Assembly: GCA_015501605.1 (NCBI GenBank)
Contig: JADNRZ010000006.1
Span: forward strand, 1,984,001 to 2,048,000
DNA from: Panaeolus papilionaceus
Taxonomy: Eukaryota > Basidiomycota > Agaricomycetes > Agaricales
Length of the DNA stretch: 64,000 nt
Reading direction: 5' to 3'
Positions 36,653 through 46,794 of the stretch are shown here, one piece after another. Both the position numbers and the translations under genes were made by a program. Numbering within the stretch: the first letter of the stretch is position 1; each line of letters starts with the position of its first letter. Below the pieces are notes generated by a model. That model was not told the origin of the DNA, searched no databases, and saw only the letters and a program-made list of their open reading frames with translations.

Positions 36653-37944
36653 TTATTTATCAGGAATAGTGTAAAACCAACTGCCAGTCACCAATTTCGA
36701 AGTAACACCGATGCGTGGATTGTATCCATTGCAGTAGCCTTCCCTCATATGTAAGTCAAATGAGCCCTTTGTTGACCACACAGCCCATAAAAAGACCCAA
36801 ACGAGCCCAATTGCTTTCGTCCATCGCGTCTTCTTGAACCCAAACTTGCGAAATAAGGAGATAACAAGATCCTCAAACATAATAGCGAAAGGCTGCAACA
36901 GGAACATTACCAAGGTCTGCGTATAATAAAATACGCCCGTCCCCATCAGGTCGCCGCTCCAATGTAGAATACCCGAGAGAGCGAATACAAAGAAAAGCTT
37001 GAAAATTTGCGATGCTCTCCCCTTGCGCGGTAGCCCAAGCTTTGAGGCTGTAAATTCAGCATGCGCTTTGAGCACCTATCGATGCAAGTATTCATCAGTC
37101 CTGAATAAGTGGCATAGTTAAATTTGGAAGCGTACCCTTCGGAACGTTTGGTGCCAGACGTTGCTAGAGATTATAGACCATCAGTCGACCTCTCTCCTGA
37201 GTAGGGAGCAACTTACCTCCACAGTCGACGAACGGTATAGGCCTCCAAAAATGAACCGAAAAGATCAGGCCAGTTCCTTGGCTCACTCCACCCGCCCACC
37301 ACAGCAACGATACTCATAATGCGATACGACGTTTCCATCGAATATGGTATAGAAAGCCAATAGGTGACTGCACCGACTCTCCACAGCTTCTGTAATCCCT
37401 CAATATCCTTCGGATCCACCAGGCGACGAACGTAGGGGTTGTAAAGGTTGGCCAGAATGCAAAACTCCCAGACAGCGGTCCAGACTAGCTGTCGCTTGAG
37501 CTGACGGAGAACGAATGCGCGTTTGGTTGTTTCTGTGGGTCGGGCAGGGGTATGGGCAACGGCCTCATGCGCGTAATTAATACCTCTTGGGTTGAAAAAT
37601 ATCTTCAATGCCCAGTACACCCGGGCACCTAGGGGCGCATCTGAAATGGGAGTTTTTGGTGTCGGGATTTGTCGAAAATCTCTTTGAGGGTTGGACAAAA
37701 GGACGTCCGTTGAGGCAAACAGGATGAGACTGGCGAATCTACATCCTGCTGCATATATTTGTTGATACTCGCTAAGAGAAAGGCCGGAATATAGAAGAAA
37801 ATATAGTGAGAGTAGTGCAATGGGTGGAAATAGGAGACGTCGGTAGATTGAGGAGGGCTTGACAGACAATGACGCGAGGTACAAGACTTCAACAGCAGGA
37901 TAGAGCGCCAGAGGCTGGAGGTTGACCACACGATGGGTGGACAT
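36653..37944 (-). CDS. MBOAT/wax-synthase-like membrane acyltransferase
   Basis: Three exons (37944-37217, 37163-37136, 37075-36653) give 392 residues. Matches the wax synthase domain group of fungal MBOAT proteins: multiple membrane segments (IALLSLYFLLYSGLSL, QTLVMFLLQPFAIMFEDLV, AIGLVWVFLWAVW), the NYRGVNF-like block here NPRGINY, WPDLFGSFLEAYTVRRLW, the micro-exon NVWHQTFRR, and SGILHWSGD with the likely catalytic His. Enzymes of this group transfer acyl groups to alcohols, in fungi often to terpenoid or other secondary-metabolite hydroxyls; the substrate here is unknown. The same 28 bp exon 2 occurs in the paralogue at 59118. Its start is supported by the MSTHR/MSTYR match between the two. 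Confidence 0.88.
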
Positions 37945-38296
37945 GGGGTGATACTAAATCGTCCTCCAACACATGGATGGATATTGAATGGCTGGCCTAA
38001 CATTTCATGGTTAGGTTTAATAACGGGTGAAGGGCTCACCAATCCGTTCTCATCGGTTCAGCGGTTCAGGGTCAGGCGTACCAAACTTGTTCAACATAAA
38101 ATTTGCATAACGTAAATGTCTTGACAGCTTCCTCTATAGATCCAGTAGAATTTCGCTCAAATTCAATTGTACTTACTCAGATAATGGAAACACGAAATCG
38201 GAATCCCAACTCATGCCATGCGTAAACTTATGACTCACGGGTTTCTATGTGAATATTGGACTGCAGAGTCTCCGACCACAGAAAAATGAAATTCAT

Positions 38297-38694
38297 TGAT
38301 CAGGGATAGTGTCATAGTGAACTGCCATCTACCTGTTACAAGCTTTGAAACTAGACCAATCTGCGCCTTCGATCTATTAAGGTATCCCTCCCGCATATGC
38401 AAGTCAAAGACATCGGAGGTTGACCATAAAACCCATAAACTCACCCGACCATCCCTACCATCTTCGTTCATCGCGTCTTGCGATAGCCAGCATTTCATAT
38501 TCTTTGAACCATGTCCCCAAGAATAATAGCAAATGGTTGTAAGAGGAATATTATCAGAGTCTCCAATCGTAGCGCTGTTCCCGTCGATAGGATGATGAAG
38601 ACTTGATTGCCAAGGCAGCAGCAACGTACAGACCTTCAAGGATCGGATACAGGAGTAACAGTCGATGACGTATCTCGTGATGAGTAGGTTGCAT
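38297..38694 (-). pseudogene. MBOAT/wax-synthase-like acyltransferase with large internal deletion
   Basis: The N-terminal piece MQPTHHEIRHRLLLLYPILE..AIKSSSSYRRE matches the start of the 36653-37944 gene (LALYPAVEVLYLAS..KPSSIYRR). It is followed directly by a piece from the C-terminal third: TLIIFLLQPFAIILGDMV (LVMFLLQPFAIMFEDLV in the intact gene), then, through frameshifts and stops, FDLHMREGY and VSKLVTGRW. About 260 residues in between are missing. Non-functional. The hAT-like element is inserted 38 bp upstream of its start codon. Confidence 0.85.
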
Positions 38695-38731
38695 GTCACT
38701 AAGTGTGGCCCAGGGCGTATAGGACTCAGAG

Positions 38732-40018
38732 CAGTGTTGGCCCAGTCGGCGACTAAGTCGGATTAGTCGTCCGCTAAGTCGGATCAGTCGTGTCAGGACT
38801 TTGGTCGACTGGAGTCGACTATTCTCGACTTTCCCATCTACCAATTTCGTTCACACGATCAATCAAGCACCATCACTTCACTGATGCCGCCATAGATAAC
38901 AGTGTAAATAGTAGATAGATGTTTAATTTGTGTAAAGAAAGATGAAATATACATTATATTGAGTTAAATAGTCAAAATCGAGGTCATAATCAAACTCCCC
39001 ATCACTGATGTACATCAATGTTCCATAGGACACAGTCAGGACATGTAGTTGAAAACTTACAATCGAGTTTGATATCTTCTAGGGATCTGGGAATTATCTG
39101 CTCTCCGTTGTGTGCTCTTTCTTCCTCCTTTGTACTAGCAATAGCTCCGACCCTATCCGTAAGACAGAGTGTACAGATCACTCGAACCTTGTCCTTAGCA
39201 TCGTTGGCCCATACCTCGGGAGGGCGCAGAGTGACATTTTGGTTCGGGATATACTTTGGGTGATCAGTGAAAAGTTCTCGAGGCCACTTCCTCATGGCTC
39301 TCTCGATGTGATTGGGGTACTATATGATTGTAGAAAAAAAGCTCTCGTTTTTGCAGCTTTATACCTTTCATTCAGTGTAGGAGTTTCTATGGAGTAATTT
39401 TTATAATCTCGGGGTATAGTTCCCTTCGAAATTGCAACATTAAGTCAAAACCAGTCTTATCCATCAAGATGGTGAAGGCAAATAATCCCATTGGCACATA
39501 TTCTGAGAGCGTACTAATTATCATTTCCGTGTTACTTAAGTACTGTGGTCGCCAGGTAATGCTCAAGCTGAATACACAAAACGGATGAATGCACTAGATA
39601 TTAGTTCTAGATACCACCTGGAACGATTCTGAGGCCTTTAAGGCTTCGGGTTTTGTCCGTGATTTTCGTTGTCCCCACGTTCTTCCTGTGTCGTGTGCAC
39701 GTGCCCTTACTTAGCTTCGTCTGGACTCTAGTTCTTTGCCTGAGTATACAGGGCGGGGAGGATATCCACTACTGCAGAGATGAGAGCAGAAAGGTGCCAG
39801 GATGCGGACAGTAAGACCTCGGTGAATGCCGCGCGTAGCCTCGGTCCGCTTTGCCTAGTCACAGTCCACTCACTGATGGACCGTGTGAGAGTCGAGCCTT
39901 TGTAAGCACGGTCGTAGACTATTCTCCCTTTTATGGGCACAGTCGGTTCCTAGTCGGGTCAGTCTATGTTAGTCGACCACTCGACTAGAGACTATAGTCG
40001 CCGACTGGGCCAACACTG
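38732..40018. mobile_element. hAT-like non-autonomous DNA transposon, 1,287 bp
   Basis: The ends are inverted: CAGTGTTGGCCCAGTCGGCG at 38732 and its complement CGCCGACTGGGCCAACACTG ending at 40018. An exact 8-bp target duplication ACTCAGAG lies at 38724-38731 and 40019-40026. Eight-bp duplications and CAG..CTG-type ends point to the hAT superfamily. Many subterminal GTCGACT and AGTCGGAT-like motifs lie within ~100 bp of both ends, as is usual for hAT transposase binding sites. No full transposase is encoded, so mobilisation would need a source elsewhere. Confidence 0.88.
39002..39295 (-). CDS. Short frame inside the hAT-like element, 97 aa, possible gene remnant
   Basis: Encodes MRKWPRELFTDHPKYIPNQN, then LRPPEVWANDAKDKVRVICTLC and FSTTCPDCVLW. 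The two CxxC-like pairs (CTLC, CPDC) could form a zinc-binding unit. It looks more protein-like than its surroundings and may be the decayed start of the element's own ORF or a captured host fragment. No start context or splice model could be supported, and I do not recognise the family. Confidence 0.3.
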   Translation of the reverse strand: MRKWPRELFTDHPKYIPNQNVTLRPPEVWANDAKDKVRVICTLCLTDRVGAIASTKEEERAHNGEQIIPRSLEDIKLDCKFSTTCPDCVLWNIDVHQ

Positions 40019-40229
40019 ACTCAGAGTCGGATTGAGAGGTGACACGGGTGAGCGGTTTTGTAGATGCATATTGCCACTATTTATCAGGAATGGGCGCATG
40101 GCGTCCCCGAGCACACTGCTCTCGATGGGCGACGCTGCGCAAGTAATGCATAGAGTGAAATAACTGAAGACAAACTGCATAGGAGTCATACACACGTCGA
40201 TGACTATCAAATTCATTGACAGAGACTAA

Positions 40230-40351
40230 GAGTCTGTCCGGCAACGATAATACGGATAATATGGATAATACGATCAATTCTAGGGTCCACCGTCTAGCAC
40301 TAAAATAGTAGTAGTTCGGCTCCTCGATCTGAGTTGTCAGGGAGGGCACGT
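40230..40351 (+). repeat. Left terminal inverted repeat of Harbinger copy 2
   Basis: About 122 bp, identical to the ends of copy 1; ends at GAGGGCACGT. Confidence 0.9.
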
Positions 40352-40646
40352 CACATTGACCTTGTCACTGATCCCTGATTAATCAGTGATAAGAAAACCA
40401 CTCGCCATCCTCACCACCCCCTCATGTTTGCTTCACTCTATCGTGTACCTCCGTGTTTCCATTCAAATTTCATATCGCATTTCATCTCGGGTTCCCTTGA
40501 AACTTGAAACCATGAGTATTTTGTTTGCACGGTGTAAATAAAGAGGTAGAATCAATGTATTTAATCAGCTGTGTCCGTCCTTGCATACCATCCCCGAGAT
40601 TTGTCTCATTCCACTCGTTTTACCTGTCTCCCTCTCTCTTTATACT

Positions 40647-41743
40647 ATGGCTCCTGAGAAACGAAGCCCATGCGCCATTTGGACCCATCAAGAGGTGAAA
40701 GCTTTCCTTGAGTTCCTGGTTGAGCATATCTCCGCCAGTGGTGATAATGCCAACTTCAAGGCAACAACTTTCCGTTCTGCCCTGCCTGTTATTGCACCGT
40801 ACCACAAACAGGGCCCTCAGAAAACGGTCAAGATGCTTCAAAACAAGTGGGCTTCGGTATGTAACTATTATTATATTTCTATTTTGCATTGGATTACTGA
40901 TTTTCATTATCTTAGCTTCGTGCTCTTCTTCTCATCATCCGCGGTATCCAGTCCTGCTCTGGCTGGACTTGGGATGATAAGAATGGTGCTGGCATTACCC
41001 CAGCGTCGTCCAGTTCATGGGATGACTATGTGAAGAAGCACAAGGGTGCCGCGCCCTTCCGAAACAAAGGTTGGCGCTATTTATCGTTCATGGACGTGCT
41101 CATCCCCTCAAGTCGGGCAAGAGGCTCCCATACCTTTTACCCTGCTTCCTCTGGCTCCTCCGACTCGACATCTACTGGGAGTGGTTCCAATTCTGGCCAT
41201 ATCGAGTCGCCTGAGAGCACGGACAACGAGGAGGCAGATGATGAGGATGCTCCTGAGTCTGACAATGATGAACCTGATCTCGAGGTATTTCCAGGGTTTA
41301 TTGACTATTAATTTTAATCTAAACATGTATTTTATCAATAGGAATTGTCCCCGCCACCTTCAACTCGCCGCCGCCGAGAACCTGCAACCTCTGCTGCCCC
41401 CAAATCTAAGCGCATACGCACTAGTGCTGAAGCGGCTGTTCTCATGGCGGATTCCATCAGTAACTTTAATCAAACTGTTGCTTCCCTCCTTGCACCTCCT
41501 TCATCTACTAGTCCACAGCGTCGCACCAAGGCTATCACGTTGGCCAAGGAATTAGAGGCTCACTGGCTGCCCACTCATGCGCTTATCCGCTTACTTGATT
41601 ATTTTCGCAAGGATCAGTCTGCTGCTGATTTCTATCTCGACTTATCCTCCAAACCCGATGATGATGCTGTAATTCGTCGTGAGTGGATCTGCACCCAGTT
41701 CGAGCAATGCAACATAGATGCCCGTCGCTATTTACCTTCATAG
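40647..41743 (+). CDS. Myb/SANT-like partner protein, Harbinger copy 2
   Basis: Exons 40647-40856, 40916-41284 and 41342-41743; 326 residues, identical in sequence to the copy 1 protein at 9827-10923, with the same Myb_DNA-bind_3-type domain, acidic linker and basic nuclear signal. All three exons are in multiples of three, so both introns are phase 0. Confidence 0.9.
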
Positions 41744-41859
41744 TTCTCTTTATAATTTCCTCGCTCCTTTAATATTTAGATATATTGATTTCACTCGTTT
41801 AAATACAATTGTCACTCGTTTTAATTACAACGTTCCTTTTATAATAATAATTAATTTTC

Positions 41860-43207
41860 CTAAATCAACCCTCGAGAGCGTAATATATTTTGGTAATCAT
41901 CCCACATTTTTTGTGCGATTTCATCTCGCAGTGCTGTTGCACGCTCTTTCTCCACACGCCCAACCACTGAATCAGCTAATATACCAAATTCATTATCTAG
42001 TGCTGCTCCAGGGACTGGATCAAGGTCAAGTTCATCAATCCCTGTGATAAAATTGTCGATATCGGATGAGTCATGAATGAGAATGAAATTGTGAATGGCG
42101 GCGAGTGCAGGGGGGATTTGAACCTGGTATTTCATATCAAACTCCGAGGGACAGACAAGAATTCTCCATTTCTTCTTTAGAACTCCAAAAATGCGTTCAA
42201 CTACATTCCGTGCTTGTGCATGTCGCAAATTGAATAATTCTTCTTTATTTGCAGGTCTAGATACAGAAGAGTTTCAAATTAAAATTAATTATTCAGAATT
42301 AAATTCAAGATTTAACGTACCGGACATTGGCACGTCCCCATTCAGCAAGATGGTAACGCACACCACGATACGGAACCAAAAGTGTATCACATATCCCAAA
42401 TCCTGCATCAGCAAGGTAGTATTTTCCATCAGGGATGTGTAGATCACGGAGGCGTGATTCAGAATACATTGTTGCATCTGCAGCAGACCCTTCCCAACCA
42501 CTGATGAAGTACAGAAAGCGCATGTCAAAGGAGACACATGCTAAGCAGTTTTGTGTTATACCACCCTTTCGGTTTCGGCATGCCTGACGATCTGCAGCAG
42601 ATGGGAATGCATTTATGTGGGTACCATCCATGGCTCCTAAGGCGTTGTCAAAGTAGCCGGCAAGCTTAGGATTCGATCTAATATAATCCGATACAGGATC
42701 ATCTGCACGGGGAAGCTGGACAAACTTTTTGTAAAATGGGCCAGACGAGACATGATGCAAGATATGTCGAAAATACCTTTACAGGCTTGTGAAAATTACA
42801 TATAGAATCCAAAATGCGAATCCTTACTTGGAAACAGTGTCTCGAGACCGCTGAAACCGTTCTGCTACATGTCGAACATGAAGCCCAGTCACACACATGT
42901 ACAGGAAGATGGCAACCTGCTCGTTGAGTCCAACATGGCGTGAATCTCCTAGACCACAAGTTATACGTAACTCATGAACTAGGGCAAGAAATACATGGAC
43001 ACGAACACCTAGTTCAGTCCACATGCGATCAAAGTGCCCATGAATTAATTCATTGACCCACTCTGCTCCGGAGAGTTTTGAAGTGTGATACGGCTGTTTC
43101 CAGTAGAGTGAGGAAGAGTAGAGTTGAGTAGCTACACCAAAGACATTAACCATGTACGCAGATGCAATTAAGAGAAGACGTCGTTGCCTGGAGCTGATAC
43201 TGGGCAT
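41860..43207 (-). CDS. PIF/Harbinger transposase, copy 2
   Basis: Exons 43207-42828, 42776-42321 and 42256-41860; 410 residues, identical to the copy 1 transposase, with the DDE residues in AMDGTHI, LADAGFG and VVERIFG. Intact frame and splice sites mean this copy could also supply enzyme. Upstream in-frame ATG at 43261 and 43297 correspond to the alternative starts of copy 1. Confidence 0.92.
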
Positions 43208-43279
43208 GACTGCAATGGTGAAAGATTGATGCTTCTTATCAACGTCGCCTATCTTGCTCATCAGCGTGACAGAGCTGTA

Positions 43280-43401
43280 ACGTGCCCTCCCTGACAACTC
43301 AGATCGAGGAGCCGAACTACTACTATTTTAGTGCTAGACGGTGGACCCTAGAATTGATCGTATTATCCATATTATCCGTATTATCGTTGCCGGACAGACT
43401 C
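43280..43401 (-). repeat. Right terminal inverted repeat of Harbinger copy 2
   Basis: About 122 bp, inverted partner of 40230-40351; followed by the TAA target duplication. Confidence 0.9.
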
Positions 43402-43728
43402 TAAAGCCGTAGCATGTTCGGACTGAAATCGGGTGTGCGCGTTAGCCATTCTACGTGTAATGAAAGAATGACGAGTCTTGAATACTATTGGCTCTTTCCA
43501 TCCGAACTCCTGTTATTCACCTTGCCCTACATCTTCGCATCCGGAATTCTATTCGACTATAAAGCCTGTATAAACTTTGGTTAGTACCAAGCTTTATGTC
43601 CTAGTATGTAATCGAGCAGCACGAGCTTACGCTTACCCGCTTCTCTTCGCTTGTGGGAGGTGCGCTTATTCGGAGACTGCATTGTTCAACACCTGCTCTA
43701 AATGCCTGCCGTGATCCAACAAAATTTG

Positions 43729-43736
43729 TATAAATA
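43729..43736 (+). promoter_or_regulatory. TATA box of the 43792 M43 gene
   Basis: TATAAATAGGGAC, 63 bp upstream of the ATG, as in the 7625 paralogue. Confidence 0.65.
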
Positions 43737-43791
43737 GGGACTACCCCCGCTTCGTATTTTTATCGCCTTGAACGACTCAAATTCTCCAGTC

Positions 43792-45047
43792 ATGTTTCGA
43801 TCACTGCTTATCTCCCTCTTCTGTATCGCTCAGCTCTCTGTTGGTGCCCTTGCCGCGTTGAAGTGAGTCCTCTTGCTTACCATTCGAGACATGAGGCTCA
43901 CTAGCACTCACCTGGTTTGATAGTGGCAGCCGTTGCGGTGTCGAAGTTCCCTCTCATGACGAGCGTGTCAAGATCGAACAAGCCTTCAATGCCCGCAAGA
44001 CAGCATTAAGAAAGGGCCAGAAAGTGAGGGACGCCCAGATTCCCGTTTACTTCCACGTTGTTTCTGAGGATGACACCCGTGAAAAAGGCAACCTCCCGTA
44101 AGTTCTCTTTGCGCGTCGTAAATAACCCAGCATGCTGATACCCTTGAATCCACAGCGATACTATGATTGAAGAGCAACTTCGAGTTATAAACGATGATTT
44201 CGCCAGCACGGGTCTTTCTTTCTATTTGGCAGACACAACTCGAACCATCAACGCCGAATGGTACCGTAAGGTCTATAGTGGAAACCAGCAAAGCAAAGAC
44301 ATGGTATCGACTCTCCGAACTGGTGGACCAGACGTTTTGAACGTCTTCACCGTTGGGTATGTGCTCCCGCAAAAGGTTCAAATGCTTTTTCACTAAACCG
44401 TTTTTGTACGTACTTTTAGATTTACCGAACCGCCACCGAAGAAAGATCCCCTCCTGGGTTACGCGACATTCCCGTGGGACTACGAATCTAATCGAGACGT
44501 TGATGGCGTCGGTATGTCTGGTCTCACTTTAGGGTCTTAATTACGAGGTCTAACATGATACTCATTCAGTGATTGACGCTGAGACGTTGCCTTCTGGCAC
44601 AACTGAGGACTACAACTTAGGAAAGGTATGTGTGCTCTGAGTTTTTCGCTGCTGCTTTATTCATCTTTTATTTACTTTTTGCAGACCTTGACACATGAAG
44701 TAGGCCACTGGGTCGGCTTGTGGCATACCTTCCAAACCGACAACAACAAGCCAGGGTGCGATCGCGATGGACATGGGGATTATGTCGATGATACACCTCT
44801 GCAGAAGGGTGCTACCTCCGGGTGCCCCTCTGAATCAGAGAGACCAGATACCTGCCCTGATGACGCCGGCCTTGATGCCATTCGTAAGTCCTAACCCCCA
44901 TCAATTTCCAAGCAAATTAATCATATGTTGTTCTCAGATAACTTCATGGACTACAGTGACGACGTTTGTTTAACAGAATTCAGTAGGGGACAGGTGGATA
45001 GGCTACGAGAGGAGATTGATACGTACCGGGGTATCTTTGCATATTAA
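43792..45047 (+). CDS. M43B pappalysin-like secreted metalloprotease
   Basis: Seven exons (43792-43862, 43924-44097, 44156-44356, 44420-44511, 44570-44625, 44685-44883, 44938-45047) give 300 residues in one frame. Signal peptide [19 protein letters not shown]. Intact zinc motif [11 protein letters not shown] (His202, Glu203, His206, His212) and Met-turn [15 protein letters not shown]. Conserved Cys pairs (SRCGV; PGCDRD; SGCPSE; PDTCPDD) suggest a disulfide-stabilised secreted enzyme. Its right neighbour genes encode CBM1 and CE1 proteins, so it may be part of an extracellular degradation set. The gene starts 388 bp after Harbinger copy 2. Confidence 0.94.
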
Positions 45048-45506
45048 GTTCCCTTTTAAACCTCTGAATTGGATAAACATGTAGTATATAGATGTCACCG
45101 TTTATTTCTGGTTCAATTGATTGTTCAACTGCGCAGCACTCAGTGCTTCGATGTCAATTAGTAAATGCTCAACATGCTATTTGAGGTTATCACATACCTC
45201 TACCATTGTCGATTAGATAGAGATAGAATGGGGACAAGGCCCGACTCGGGGTGCTCATTATATATAATTTTCCGACAACGATCCATGGTTTTGACTGACA
45301 AAGCCACTTGCTAGGTCGTCTGAGATACTTAAGCTCACTGAAAGACTTCGGCCCACATCAAACCCACAGTGTTATCAGAGCTATTCTCAAACATGTTCTT
45401 CAACCAGCCATCCGTTAGATTCAGTATGTTTTTTGCCTTCGCAACACAAGCTGCAAGTCCCGTCCCTTGTCATTAAACATAGTGATTTCTAAAGTAGGCT
45501 TTTTAG

Positions 45507-46016
45507 CTTGCTGCTCTTGTGGTTCCTGACGTTACTATCACCTTTACTGACACCGCAATAGGCACGAGTTCTACCTTCACCCCGACCTCGTATACACCGC
45601 TTCCATCGCCAACAGGGACGTGCTGGAGCGAGACAAGGACTCAGACCAGTGTTTTACCGTGGCCCACAGGACCGACTGTGAGTACATTTCGTCTTCGTCA
45701 AGCCATTCCTCAAAGCCTGAGTTGAGCTTGTTCATATTCGAAACATCAGATCTGGCGCCAGTGTGGAGGAGTTGGCTGGACGGGACCCAACCTTTGCTCA
45801 CCAGGGCTAAATTGCGTGAAGTACAATGAGGTAAGCTCACCTGTTCATCGACTCGCCATGAGGATCAAAGCGATTAATCACCATTTTCTTCTTCAGTGGT
45901 ACTCACAATGTGAGCCAGGCACGAGTGAGTGGTTTTGCCATATCTAAAATCACACAAAATCCTGACTTTGAATAAGCTACGATCACTCAAACATACACTA
46001 TCTGTCCCTAGATTGA
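45507..46016 (+). CDS. Small CBM1 (cellulose-binding) protein, 5' end unresolved
   Basis: The last exons are clear: 45507-45677 encodes a Thr/Pro/Ser-rich linker (TFTPTSYTPLPSPTG..LPWPTGPT), 45750-45830 plus 45897-45924 encode a CBM1 module, IWRQCGGVGWTGPNLCSPG then LNCVKYNE and WYSQCEPGT, with the four Cys and the aromatic positions of the family. The stop is TGA at 46014-46016 if the GTGAGT at 45925 is used, or TAA at 45945 if not. Upstream an ATG at 45393 (MFFNQPSVRF) has a good GTATGT donor, but its phase does not fit the 45507 acceptor, so the gene is either broken at its 5' end or uses an exon I could not find. No catalytic domain is present. Confidence 0.6.
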
Positions 46017-46794
46017 GGTATAGTCGTGTCTGTTAAGGGGTGGGTTGAATATAAAGTTTTTAATGGACCTCATCGACTCGATCAAGTTGTCGAAGGAGAT
46101 AAGCCTGGAACCTTGTGACCTGGTTGGGCGTAGAATTGGGGAATTGTCGTGGCATTGGCGACGAAACGTCGAGTATGGCACGGTATTTAATAACGCCCAT
46201 CCACACGAGAGGTCATGAGGGTACTCCGGAAGATGTTCGCAATTTGATCGGAGGGGAGATATGTCATGATATTTGAATTGACAGCAAAAGGCGGCGCTTG
46301 GAGCATACATAAAGTGGAGGACCTATTTAAGCTTCTTGAGCTCGACTGAAATTCTAAGGGCGAGCATCATAAAGGTGATAAAGGAATAAGATATGCAATA
46401 TTTCGGAAACAATGAAGGATTCTTGTGGGCCGTGAATGTCAACGTCGGACCGTTCGACGGTGCAAACATCACTTGTGAATGCTGTAAACTCGTCACCAGA
46501 TTCAACAATACAAAGTCCGAGACCCGGGAGTCGTTCTTGGCACAATTTAGTGGAACAAATGGAAGGCTTGTACATACGAAGTGAAGAAAAATTTAGGGTT
46601 AGGACGAGACTCACGAGAGGGATCATCGCCACACGACAGATAAGCGACGGCTGGTTATCGGTACACGCTGAATTTTATGAAGAAAACAAGTTCTGATCAT
46701 GAGTGGCGGCGGCGAGGATTTGAGTCCATGATCGTCGCTTACCCGTATTCTATTTAAACTTCAATTTTTTGAGAGTTGCACCCAAGAGTTCGCC
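46017..46794. other. Intergenic, nothing firmly supported
   Basis: A minus-strand frame of 92 aa (46354-46632) and overlapping plus-strand frames exist but have no motif or splice support. Promoter of the esterase gene lies at the right side. Confidence 0.45.

Larger units (their letters stand above)
40230..43401 (-). mobile_element. PIF/Harbinger DNA transposon, copy 2, complete, inverted relative to copy 1
   Basis: Same 3,172 bp length as copy 1, same ends, TAA on both sides (40227-40229 and 43402-43404). All predicted proteins are identical to those of copy 1, and non-coding stretches I compared by eye also match without difference. It sits in opposite orientation: transposase on minus, SANT-like gene on plus. 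Confidence 0.95.

Noticed and set aside
40077..40349. Minus-strand frame crossing the left end of Harbinger copy 2
   Set aside because: Its first part is only terminal-repeat sequence, the same as a frame at the left end of copy 1; the rest is unrelated flank.
46354..46632. Minus-strand 92-aa frame with a hydrophobic start
   Set aside because: Hydrophobic N-terminus resembles a signal peptide but the rest has no motif or splice support, and overlapping plus frames are equally open.
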